From Tethya wilhelma (taxonomy: Eukaryota > Porifera > Demospongiae > Tethyida > Tethyidae), in assembly GCA_964030475.1 (NCBI GenBank), contig CAXIPT010000006.1:3833134-3897133 (forward strand): a DNA stretch of 64,000 bases, read 5' to 3'. The notes beneath the pieces are model-generated. The model saw only the letters and a list, made by a program, of their open reading frames with translations. It made no database searches and was not told where the DNA came from. The position numbers and the translations under genes were made by a program. This document shows, piece by piece, positions 34,801 through 44,993 of this stretch; the first letter of the stretch is position 1; each line of letters starts with the position of its first letter.

Positions 34801-35261
34801 AGGTACAAGCTGAAGAGATGATATGTGTATGATTTAGTATCAATGTCAGTATGATTACAGCAATCTTAATTTATTCTGATATACAGGGTTACAACACTAA
34901 AGTTGGATCAAAGGGTACTCAGCTGAGTGGAGGTCAGAAGCAACGTGTTGCAATTGCTAGGGCTCTTGTGAGAGATCCCAAAGTACTGCTCCTGGACGAG
35001 GCCACATCAGCTCTGGACACCGAGAGTGAGAAGGTTGTCCAAGAAGCTCTGGACAGAGCCAGGGAGGGGAGGACCAGTATTGTCATAGCTCACAGGCTCT
35101 CAACAGTGTACAACTCTGACTGCATTGCAGTGATCCAGGGAGGCAAGGTGCTGGAGAAGGGTACTCACTCTGAGCTGCTGGCCATGAAGGGTTTCTACTA
35201 CAAGCTGAACAGATTCCAGATGGTGGATGAATCAGAAGATGCAGGAGATTCAGTATTTTAG
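28891..35261 (+). CDS. ABC transporter, subfamily B full transporter (P-glycoprotein type)
   Basis: Fourteen exons give 1410 residues: 28891-29021, 29192-29240, 29316-29830, 29972-30268, 30354-30639, 30790-30900, 31076-31201, 31487-32023, 32150-32767, 32837-32998, 33174-33478, 33637-33952, 34398-34802, 34887-35261. Order: cytosolic N-terminus, TMD1, NBD1, linker, TMD2, NBD2. Both NBDs have Walker [11 protein letters not shown]-loop 'VSQEPVLFD', signature LSGGQKQR, Walker [25 protein letters not shown] and the switch His (IAHRLST). Two intact ATP sites predict an active plasma-membrane efflux pump for hydrophobic compounds. The first extracellular loop is long with NxS/T sites (NGTL, NITI). 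The linker (about residues 670-770) is unusually long and repetitive. Introns hold a family A fragment and a minisatellite. It sits next to the P450/UGT array. Confidence 0.96.
31255..31411. repeat. Family A fragment in ABCB intron 7
   Basis: Bases 31318-31411 carry a one-armed copy of family A (CACTGCCCATTCCTACACTG then an AAAATTTTTACTACTTG end). It is preceded by a TGAATAATGTCCCCCCGTGA duplication-like block. Confidence 0.75.
33972..34260. repeat. Minisatellite, GTTATAACTGAAACA unit, in ABCB intron 12
   Basis: About ten imperfect units built on AGTTATAACTSAAACNTGAC occur in direct orientation, spaced about 20-30 bases. The unit core GTTATAAC is itself a palindrome. Confidence 0.9.
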
Positions 35262-35670
35262 ACTTTATTTATAGTATCAAAAGACTTTATTTATAGTATC
35301 AAAAGTTGCTAATAACATTATAATAATAGCTATACACCTATTACTTTTTGTATCAAAGCCTTCACAGGCAAATAATTCCGTATCGATTTTGTTTTAATAC
35401 ATGTGCACATTCCTATTTCTTTATAGCTATATAAGTGTTTATACTCAGTTAATATTATAGCACTGCAAGGTGTGCTATACTTTTGACTTATTAAATTTTG
35501 GTATTTGGTGCATACTGGTTCCCAAATCAACAGATTAATGCTCTGCTGCATTCTCTAGTTGCCTAGTTGCCACTGAGAATCCTGTAAAATTGAGAAGCTT
35601 GCATGCATGTTGCTATATGTGGCTGTAGTGCTAGCATTTCAGTTTGACTAGAGATTTAGTCTCAAATAAT

Positions 35671-36897
35671 ATGGCTACAAGTGATCCACAGTGGTCACAA
35701 CCAAATCCGGGTAACAGTCACAAAGAATTGGCTAGTGACAGTTCAGAATCTTCACTAGCACCACCAGTTCAAGATTTCAAAGAGCTCATTGAAACAGATC
35801 CAGAAGTTAACAAGATGTTTGATCTAATGTTTTCCCAAATTCCTCAACATTCAACCAATGACGCTTTAGGGAATTCTCAAGCAAGGAATTATCAAGAATT
35901 ACTTCGCATGATGAATGCCATACTAACAAAGGCCCCCGAGTTCAATGAAACTGCTACAGTTGGTCTTCCTCTCACTAATATTTTTGCCAGTCTAATGACA
36001 GCAGATGGTGGTATTGGTGTATTTCAAAGCAAAAAGGTCAACACACACTTGAAGAGAATTTTGAATCATCGGTGTTTGTTTCTAAAATCAGAAGACTCAC
36101 GGTACGTGTTGAACAAAGACCCTAGAAAGGGGTGGTTTGGTGAGAGTGCAATGAAAGCTATGCCAAACTTTGTAGAGGAATTCAAATGTGACCCAACAAA
36201 GGAGTATTACGGATTCAGTTCTTGGGATGATTTCTTTACCAGGGAATTCCGTCCGGGTGTTCGTCCAATAGCATTTCCCAATGACAGCCGAATCATAGTC
36301 AATGCTTGTGAATCAGCACCATACAAACTTGCTTTCAATGTAGAACATCACAGCAAATTCTGGATAAAGTCACAACCTTACTCTATAATCCACATGCTTG
36401 CAAGCGACCCTCTTGCTGAGAGTTTTGTTGGAGGAACGGTTTATCAAGCACACCTCACAGCACTTAGCTACCATCGTTGGCATAGTCCAGTAGATGGTAC
36501 CATTGTTAAGGCTTACAATGTTGACGGAAGCTACTATGCAGCAGCTAACTCTGTTGGAGTTTCTGCACAGCCACTACGTCTATCTCAAGCTTTCCTCACA
36601 GCCGTTGCCGCCCGTTCCCTACTATTCATTGAGGCTGATAACCGTTACATTGGAATGATGTGTTTCATTGCAGTGGGGATGGCTGAAATATCATCATGTG
36701 ACATCAGAGTTAGTGAGGGACAGAGAGTTAGGAAAGGGCAACAGTTGGGAACGTTTCACTATGGTGGCTCAACTTATTGTCTCGTCTTTCGTCCGGGTGT
36801 TGAACTTGAGTTTGACTTTCATGGAGAGACACCTGGCCTGGATGCTAAGATTATTCCCATCAACTCAAGATTAGCTAACATAATTGAGTACCAATAA
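35671..36897 (+). CDS. PsiD-like / phosphatidylserine decarboxylase family pyruvoyl enzyme
   Basis: Single exon, 408 residues, from the first in-frame ATG (MATSDPQW). The C-terminal two-thirds has the family blocks YGFSSWDDFFTREFRPGVRP, NACESAPY, QPYSIIHML, FVGGTVYQAHLTALSYHRWH with SPVDGT, and HYGGSTYC. In this family the chain cleaves itself before the Ser of a (L/G)GST motif to make an alpha and a beta subunit with a pyruvoyl group; that Ser is residue 367 here. The N-terminal part and the 'SSWDDFFTR'/'NACESAPY' blocks follow the soluble branch that includes fungal L-tryptophan decarboxylase PsiD. No membrane or mitochondrial signal is apparent, arguing against a housekeeping PSD. The substrate (aromatic amino acid or other) is unproven. 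It has an inverted, stop-containing paralogue at 17184-18425. Confidence 0.9.
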   Translation: MATSDPQWSQPNPGNSHKELASDSSESSLAPPVQDFKELIETDPEVNKMFDLMFSQIPQHSTNDALGNSQARNYQELLRMMNAILTKAPEFNETATVGLPLTNIFASLMTADGGIGVFQSKKVNTHLKRILNHRCLFLKSEDSRYVLNKDPRKGWFGESAMKAMPNFVEEFKCDPTKEYYGFSSWDDFFTREFRPGVRPIAFPNDSRIIVNACESAPYKLAFNVEHHSKFWIKSQPYSIIHMLASDPLAESFVGGTVYQAHLTALSYHRWHSPVDGTIVKAYNVDGSYYAAANSVGVSAQPLRLSQAFLTAVAARSLLFIEADNRYIGMMCFIAVGMAEISSCDIRVSEGQRVRKGQQLGTFHYGGSTYCLVFRPGVELEFDFHGETPGLDAKIIPINSRLANIIEYQ

Positions 36898-37257
36898 TTA
36901 TAAATGCAGTAAAAGGCTAGCTTAGCTATAAGAGGTGTTTGCTAATAATTAAGTTATAATAATAATTATTAGCACAAATATGGATGATCCTGCATGTGTG
37001 TTACTTAACTACATGGATCCGTGCCTGTCCTTATAGTTTTAATGTTCAGCAATTCATCCACCAATATGTAGCACATGATCACAGTATGCATGTAACCACA
37101 CCCAGTTTAACAAAGTGGGCGTGGTTAAGCATGCCTTATACCATACACTTGGAGGTGCTTCCTGACCAAGCCTACTCTACCACAACATAAAACCATGAAT
37201 ACATGCAGTCAGTGTCAGTTACAACTAATCTGTGGATTGATTCAAAATATTGCAGCT
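36898..37257. promoter_or_regulatory. Intergenic region between decarboxylase and first ligand gene
   Basis: Matches, inverted, the block at about 16846-17183, including a CATGCAGTCAGTGTCA motif. Conserved in both copies with no coding content, so it likely holds the promoter of the ligand-like gene. Confidence 0.5.
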
Positions 37258-39235
37258 ATGAAGACATTGATATACAGCTACCTTGCACTGGTGAGTCAAT
37301 CTGCACGACATGATATGCATACATGCCAATGATGATTTAATTCATAGTACTTTAGTACAGTCTATACTATCTATGGTTAATTGTATCACATGGATTATTT
37401 TTACATAAAGGTGCTAGTACAGATTGCATCAGCTGACTATGAACTGCAAGTAACAGTGAGTGCATTTGAGCTTCAAGATCAAAGATGCTCCATCTGCAAC
37501 GATGACGAAGACCTTTCTGTCACCACCAACCAATGCTGTGATGGAGAGGTGGACACATCAAACAGTAACACAGAATGTACGCTGCAATGTGACGTCTATT
37601 TCAACTTTTGTCAGTTTCCTTTGGACATACAAACAATCACTGATACTCCTATTGGATGTGACTCAACTGACGCATTGCAGACTTTCAGCACACCCGATTT
37701 CTTCTTCAACATTGCCAACAGGACGTTTGCCGAGAATGAAATGATTCTTGGACTTACAAATCCAATTATTTTTACAGGACTTATGTGGGTAAGCATACAA
37801 TGGTGCATTTATGCAGCTATAGAACTCGAAACTTTACTGCAGAATGTCCAGTAATGCACTGAGCAAATGTGTGAGCTCAAAATCACACACTGTCAGATCT
37901 AATGGATTACACCTACATGCTAAATGATGAATCACATCATGAGTTCACAGGCCAAGTTTGACAACATTGGGATCCAAATAAGGACATCCATATACACTCC
38001 AGCATGTCCATGCATGCATATGCATCCCCAAAGCCATGCATGTATTAGACTAGGCAAAGTGGGTGTCACAAGCCTTAAGGGTACATCAAACCTTTCAAGA
38101 AAGCATCCTACTCTTTAAATCAAGGTCATATTAATATCACTGCGTGTATACCTGTTTTGTCTGCTGTATTTATACTACATTTGGAAATATCAAGACTTTG
38201 TATATAATTGTTTGTGTTTATGGAACAGGTAGGGGTTCAATTCTACTTTGAAGTCAAAGATTATGATTTTGATGAGGTAGTACAAGATGATTTGATTGAT
38301 TTTGAAGCTATTGAAATCGATATTCCAGTTGGAGCATCAATTAGTCCTACCACTTACACTGGAAGACTCAGAAATACACAAGTTGAGCTAAGTTTCAGAG
38401 TGGTGTGTGCAGAGAACTACACTGGACCTGATTGTACACAGTTTTGCAATGAAAGTTCTTGTCCCTGTGACCCAGGCTTCACTGGAGAGTTCTGTGAGAT
38501 CACCATAGAAGGCACTACAGCTGCCACTGGTAAATCAACCTAGAGCTTAGTGTACAACATCAAAATTAACACTCAATGTCACTCATGCGATTAATGACCA
38601 CACATCCACACACCCATACACACCCATACATACTAAATAGATATCACATCAACAAATTCGGCAATCATTGGAGCAGTGATAGGCCTATCCATTCTCATTG
38701 TGGGTCTGATAGTGGCGGCAACAATACCAACTATACTGCTGATAACAATGAAAATAAAGAGAATGAAAAAAAGTAAGTTATATAAAAATTTTTTTTTTTT
38801 CCACAAACTACACTATAACACTGATTTCTCTATGCAGAGGAAGAGAATACAACAAAGAAGTCTGTGGACCATTCTACAATCACCACCATGAACAATAACT
38901 ATGGCAACCAAAGCCCTCCAGAGAGCACAGACAACTCAACGACAAAGGATACTGTGAGACAATTGAGAGAACTAACACAGACCGATGAAACTGCAATGAA
39001 CCACACAGCCAGAAATGGAGAAGAGAGAGTGCTTAAGAACCCCATTTACGGAATGACAGATGAGAATGGGTATGAGATAATCCCACCAAGATCAATAGTT
39101 CTACCTGCGGGTCAAAAAGGAAACAACTCCAAAGAGATAGAAGATGACTCCCCGCAGAGCAGTGAAACTGGGGTCGAAGGTCATCAAGGTCCAACCTATG
39201 CTGCTTGTCCACTATATGCTCAGTCAATTCCTTAA
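37258..39235 (+). CDS. Notch-ligand-like protein 1 (MNNL + short DSL, no EGF repeats)
   Basis: Five exons, 413 residues: 37258-37290, 37411-37788, 38229-38529, 38641-38772, 38838-39235. Signal peptide MKTLIYSYLALVLVQIASA. An MNNL-like domain (ADYELQVTVSAFELQDQRC, a CC pair, CDVYFNFC) follows. A shortened DSL module reads FRVVCAENYTGPDC...FC...CPCDPGFTGEFC. There are no EGF repeats; an ITIEGTTAATG link leads straight to the transmembrane helix (AIIGAVIGLSILIVGLIVAA) and basic stop-transfer. The tail has NPIYG and GYEII. Canonical Delta/Jagged proteins always have EGF repeats after DSL, so this is a minimal family member. The transmembrane exon is phase 1-1, so skipping it would give a secreted form. 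First of six tandem paralogues. Confidence 0.85.
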
Positions 39236-39340
39236 ATCTCATAATAGTCATTTTGTAGCTGGAGACTTATACAGCTTATTACTATGCAACTTCGTTTTTG
39301 CCAATCGAATAGGTTATAACTTTTACACAATATTAAGCTG

Positions 39341-39382
<42 letters not shown>

Positions 39383-39673
39383 ATGTTTGTGCACACAGTC
39401 TGCCTTCTATTTATAGCATCCTATATATACACACATGCACACACAACTTTATACAATAATAAAGAATTGGTTCCGGTCTCAAAGTCTCTTACTATAGGGT
39501 AAAATAACATGATTGTGTATGATAATTTATAACAATGACTACTACTCATGTAATACGTTATATGCCAATACATAATCTGAAGGCATACTTTTCCCAGTAC
39601 ACTCTAGCTATAATTGTAACCATATAATTATAGCATAATATAAATGACATTGGTTATGAAGGAATGGTACATA
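39236..39673. other. Intergenic with (TG)n at 39344-39381
   Basis: Contains a TG microsatellite of about 19 units and AT-rich sequence, with an AATAAAG-type signal near 39460. No gene is seen. Confidence 0.6.
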
Positions 39674-42169
39674 ATGAAGACAAGATCAGAAAGATTTGTA
39701 GGACAACTTTCACTAATTTTGGTAAGCTAAAGAGACATAGTCATGCATACAATATGGGATATATAGTAAACTTTTCTGCAATATTAATGTTTATAGCTAT
39801 ACTGTATCAACTATGCAATTTATGGTTTCAAACTTTAGGTAGTGGCATCACTAGTGGGAGCTAACTATGAACTCACAATCACAGTTCATTCATTTACCAT
39901 GCTCAGAAACAGATGTGCCTTGTGCCATCAAGGAAATGTAACAGAAATGGACCAATGCTGTGATTATGATGCAACCCCACCTCCAGAGGCTCTTTCAGAT
40001 GGCAGCTGTGCCCCTCAATGCGATGTTTTTTTCTCGGCATACTGTGTTGGAAGGCCACTTGGAACTGACCGTGATGATTTGACAACTTGTCCCATTCCCG
40101 TAGAAAAAAGTTCAAACATAGGCCTAATTGATGCTTCAGGTACAACTACTTTTGGCAGCCAAAGTCAAGTGTTAGGTGTGGACAATCCTTTTACAGTCCA
40201 TCAACCAAGAAGATGGGTAGGTGCATGAATCAATTGAAGAAAAGGGGTAGAAAATTTGAATTTTTAGATATGTATGGATTATTATTTTGTTTGATAGGAA
40301 GGAGAGGAATTTTTGATGAATATTACTGACATTGATATGATAGCTGAACATGGAGTGCTTCCGAATGATTTTATCGACACACTAGCTATTGATATTGACA
40401 TTCCAGTTGGAGCATCGATCAGTCGTACCACATACACTGGGAGATTCAACAACACACAAGTTGAGCTGAGTTTCAGAGTAGTGTGTGCAGAGAACTACAC
40501 TGGACCTGACTGTACACAGCTTTGTGAGAATAGTTCTTGTCCCTGTGACCCAGGCTTCACTGGAGAGTTCTGTCAGATTGATATCAATGACTGTGAAGGA
40601 GTCAACTGTAGTGGGAATGGTCTGTGTGTGGATGGAATTGAGTCCTTTGTCTGTCAATGTGACCAAAGTTTCACTGGAGAGCTGTGTGACATGCAGATAA
40701 ATCTCTGTGATGGAGTCAACTGTAGTGGACATGGAATATGTGTGGAATCTTCCTTTTCTTGCCGATGTAACAGTGGATTTGCAGGACGTCTCTGTGAAAT
40801 TACTACTTGCAAAGTTGACTGTGGACAAAATGGGCAATGTGCTGACACCTTTTCATGTCTTTGTGATCCAGGCTATACAGGAGACTCCTGCGAGACTCTT
40901 GTCAGTGCTAGCTGTGAAAGAGTTAACTGTAGCGGAAGTGGAGAGTGCATTCACAACACTAGTTTCTCTTTCTGTCAATGTAACCCAGGCTTTACTGGAG
41001 CCAACTGTGAGACAACAGTAGATCCCTGTGAAGGCAGAGACTGTGGACCAAATGGACAATGTGTGGTTGAATTTGACTCATACATTTGTGAATGTGATTC
41101 AGGATTCACTGGGGCAGACTGTGAGATGACTATTGATAACTGTACTGCAATAAACTGCGAAGGTATGCTTCTATATATGCATGGTTCATGCAGCTATTAT
41201 GCAGATATATACACACAATGTCAATAAAAAATGTGTCTATGAATGCACACGTATACACACACACATACACAGGTGGATCACCATCCAGATTTAATACTGC
41301 TCCAATAATAATTGCAGTAACCTTAACAGTAGTAATATTGGTCTCAGTGTTAGCTGTAGTGATACTATTATACAATCGAAAGAAAAATGGTGAGTGCAAA
41401 ACTATTGGAATGTTTGTAACTTCTATTCCATCTTGACTTAAGACCATGCATTGACAGTCTATTGTACAATACAGGTTTTTACAGGCAGAATTTGACTCAA
41501 CAAGCAAATGGTGCTAGACAACAAGACTCACAACCAACAGGCAGTGCACGTGGCAGAGATGGCGTTTATGGTAACACTAACATACAGCCGAATGAGAATC
41601 GACAACAAAATATGCAACCAACGGGTAATGCTGATGGCCTTTATGGTAATACTATACAGCCAATTGAGAATCATGCAAATGGTGCTAGCCTAAGACAGCA
41701 AGACTCAGAACCATCAGGCAGTGCATGTGGCAGAGCTCACAACTACTTTGATGGCCATTATGGCAATATTAATATACAGCCGAATGAGAATCGTACAAAT
41801 GGTGCTAGACAACAAAATATCCAACCAACGGGTGGCAGAGCTAATGTCAATGATGATGGTTGCTATGGTACTGTACGGCAAAATATGGCTCAAGGAAATG
41901 GTACTGGACAACAAGATACACACCAACGTCAACCAATCAATGTATTAGATCATAGTGCCACTTCCCAGAGAGCTGCCATGAGAAGGAATAGACTTAATGA
42001 GAGAAAAAATATTAGTACTGCCATGGTACGGGAACACGAACCTGTTAATGAATGCAATCTGAGACAAAATAGAAGCGTAAGATTTGAACTAGGTACGTGT
42101 GAGCTGCGTCATGAATATGTCCATGTGGATTCAAGTACCAGTACACATCATTATGATACTGTAGTTTGA
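39674..42169 (+). CDS. Notch-ligand-like protein 2 (MNNL, DSL, about 5-6 EGF, repeat-bearing tail)
   Basis: Five exons, 700 residues: 39674-39721, 39839-40216, 40298-41162, 41273-41389, 41475-42169. The signal peptide spans exon 1-2 (MKTRSERFVGQLSLIL then VVASLVG). MNNL: ANYELTITVHSFTMLRNRC, CC, CDVFFS. Short DSL: CAENYTGPDCTQLCENSSCP, then CDPGFTGEFC. EGF modules follow, starting DINDCEGVNCSGNGLC; the third is short and the last is cut off after 'NCTAINCEG', just before the membrane. Transmembrane segment APIIIAVTLTVVILVSVLAV. The 230-residue tail is Gln/Asn-rich with four imperfect repeats of about 35 residues carrying (V/L/H)YGN and 'QPNENR', and ends HHYDTVV. It lacks the NPxY motifs of its neighbours. 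The exon 1 call rests on matching exon 1 of the first paralogue. Confidence 0.85.
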
Positions 42170-42372
42170 GAGAAGTTGGTAAAACGATCCTCTGACTTAT
42201 AATGCTTTCAAGTGTGCTATTGCACTTGACTAATAATTTTTGAATTCTCTTCTTGTTTGTTATCTAACTGTATATATGGGGCTCAAATTATGTATGATTA
42301 TTGATGGCAGCTGCATGCATGGATGTAAACCTCTGAACCAAATTGACATAATAATGCACTGCATGACTTACT

Positions 42373-42457
42373 TAGCCTCGTGAACCAGTCCCTCCCCGTT
42401 ATGCTTATTGCTAAGCGCGCAATAAGCATAGCAGGGAGGGACTGGTTCACGAGGCTA
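42373..42457. mobile_element. 85-bp MITE, family C, with 9-bp target duplication
   Basis: Near-perfect hairpin: TAGCCTCGTGAACCAGTCCC inward from both ends, with a centre CTAAGCGCG. It is flanked by identical TGACTTACT (42364-42372 and 42458-42466). Shares TAGCCTCG ends and target length with the element at 8244. Confidence 0.92.
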
Positions 42458-42693
42458 TGACTTACTCACTAGCATAATAGTTAGCTACAATGGACTATTG
42501 TTGACTATAACAACACTGTGACAATTTAGTACATTAGCTTAAACAACACATGAGAACACACATGATCTTAGACTATTCTTATGCATATTTAGTAATCCCA
42601 GGCATCACAATAAACAAACCAAAGTGTGTGCATGCATGTACCATAAAGCATGATATGTAGCATCTCGTCAACAAACCAGTTGTGAATAAGTCA

Positions 42694-44993
42694 ATGATGT
42701 TCTGGACAAGAGCTGTTATCACTCTGGTACTATCAATAATGGTGAGATATTGACTAAAAACATTACTAGCACTGTGTTTATAGCACTGTCTAATACATAT
42801 AGATACTATATTATATCCCAGTACGGTAGTACATGTAGCCCACAAAAAGGATTCTGTACAAAATCTAACAGCATTTTTTACTTGTTACTATTACTGAAAT
42901 AGATGCTCTCTAGTGTCAAGACAGAATATGAACTTCAAATAAGTGTCCACTCCTTCAATTTACTCAGAGCACAGTGTGCTGTTTGTATACGTCCATTTTT
43001 CGTAGTGGCAACCAACCAAAGCTGTGACGGTGGTTCTACTTGTGATGTCTTCTTCATCTTCTGTCAAAGAGAACAAGGAACACCCAGTAATAGCTTAGAG
43101 TGTCCGCCTGGAGGGCAAACAATTCAATCAGAAGCAGCTGTAACTAGACAAAATTCATCAGTTCAACCAGATAGTGAATTTTTTGGTCTACCAAATCCTA
43201 TCATCTTGTCCAGCTCAAACTGGGCGGTAAGCAGATAATTATCATAATGTGATTATAACATGCTTACTATTATTATTACTCAAATTGTGCAAATTGGTGT
43301 ATTCCATGTAGGGTGGGACTCAGTTTTTTGCTGTAGTCATCGACAATGATGTTTTTGACCCTAATGATTTGATCGACACACTAGTTATCGACCTTGATAA
43401 TCCAATTGGAACGTCAATCAGTCGTACTACTTACACTGGGAGATTCGCCAACACACAAGCCGATCTGAGTTTCAGAGTGGTGTGTGCAGAGAATTACTAT
43501 GGACCTGACTGTTCACAGTTTTGTGAGGACAGTCCTTGTGCCTGTGACCCGGGCTTCACTGGAGAGTTCTGTCAGATAGATATCAATGAATGTGAAGGGG
43601 TTAACTGTAGTGGAAATGGTCTGTGTGTGAATGGAATCAACTCCTTTGTCTGTCAATGTGAGCCCAGTTTCACTGGAGAGCTGTGTGATACTACCATAAA
43701 CTATTGTGAAGGAGTCAACTGTAGTGGGCATGGACAGTGTGTGAATGGCATCAATTCCTTCACCTGTCAGTGTGATCCTGGGTTTTCTGGGGAGTTTTGT
43801 GAGATAAATTTTGACGACTGTGAAGGAGTCAACTGCAGTGGAAATGGTCAGTGTGTGGATGGAATCAATTCTTTCAACTGCCAGTGCAATCTAGGATACA
43901 CAGGGGAACTCTGTGAGACTAATATTGATGATTGTATGGCCAATAATTGCAGTGGAAATGGACAATGCATGGATGGTTTAAACAATCACACTTGTGAATG
44001 CTTAGTGGGTTTTACTGGAGCAACATGCAGTGTGAATATTGATGATTGCTTTGGAGTAAATTGTAGTGGAAATGGGCAATGCCTTGATGGTGTTGGAAAC
44101 TATACATGTGTCTGTAATCCTGGCTATAATGGAACAGATTGTGAGACTCAAATAGACCACTGTGTTGGCATAAGTTGTAGTGGAAACGGAAGATGCATCA
44201 ATGACCAAGACTCTCCATCATGTGACTGTTTCCTCGGTTACACTGGAGCATCATGTGACACCCAGATGACAACAGAAAGCAAGGACAGTTGCTATGGTAT
44301 AGATTGTAGTGGAAATGGCGAGTGTATCATTACAGAGAGCATGGGAAAAGGCTATGTGTGCCTGTGCAACCAACTTCACTTTGGAGAGAATTGTGAATCA
44401 ACAGGTAAGTGTTCGTTTTTGTCAGTGCTATATATTTCTTCTTGTTCACGCATTGCCTACATTATATGCAGTGTCGGTGGCTGAGTCCCAGGTGGATGCT
44501 CAAAGCAATAGGCTATACATAATGGGAGGTATTATGGGAGGAGTCATTTTCCTTCTCTTAGCTGTGATTTTTGTACTCCTGTTTCTACTAGCCCTTCAGA
44601 ACTCAAAGAAAAAAGGTATAATTATATAGCAGTTTGTTTGATAAGCTATAAAATACTTTCAGAGGCAGCTTAAATTCTTGAAAAGCTGGATAGCAATTTC
44701 TCTTTCCATACTCAGGCATATCACAGCCAAACAGCATGAAATACAATAGGTTAAGAAACCTACAGCTATCACTCCCATTGCCAACAAATCACGAGATGAT
44801 TCCGGGAGACAATCCAGTCTATGGTGCTCCAACAAATTACACACCACCAGTGACATCGGATTACCACGAAGTTGGACCGACAGAAAGTGAAGTAGGAATA
44901 AGTTATAGCTGTGACGTGACAGTGGCCAGTACATCTACAAACAGCAGTTCAGGAACAGCTGCCATTCAGGGTCATACTTATGAGGAAATTTGA
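42694..44993 (+). CDS. Notch-ligand-like protein 3 (MNNL, DSL, 7 EGF)
   Basis: Five exons, 628 residues: 42694-42741, 42903-43226, 43312-44404, 44472-44615, 44716-44993. Signal MMFWTRAVITLVLSIM. MNNL: TEYELQISVHSFNLLRAQC, CDVFFIFC. Short DSL: CAENYYGPDCSQFCEDSPCA with CDPGFTGEFC; here 'NYYG' matches the canonical DSL box best. Seven EGF repeats follow, five with the INECEGVNCSGNGQC-type start; D-I-N-E/D-C starts suggest calcium-binding EGF. Transmembrane helix IMGGVIFLLLAVIFVLLFLL. The short tail has DNPVYG and ends TYEEI, the sequence favoured by Src-family SH2 domains when phosphorylated. From the third EGF onward the gene lies inside a tandem duplication of about 1.34 kb. Confidence 0.88.

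Noticed and set aside
40382..44208. Long antisense frames rich in Ser/Thr opposite the EGF repeats
   Set aside because: Repetitive EGF coding sequence leaves the complement open; no start context or splice support. The same applies at 49132-49590 and 52283-54049.
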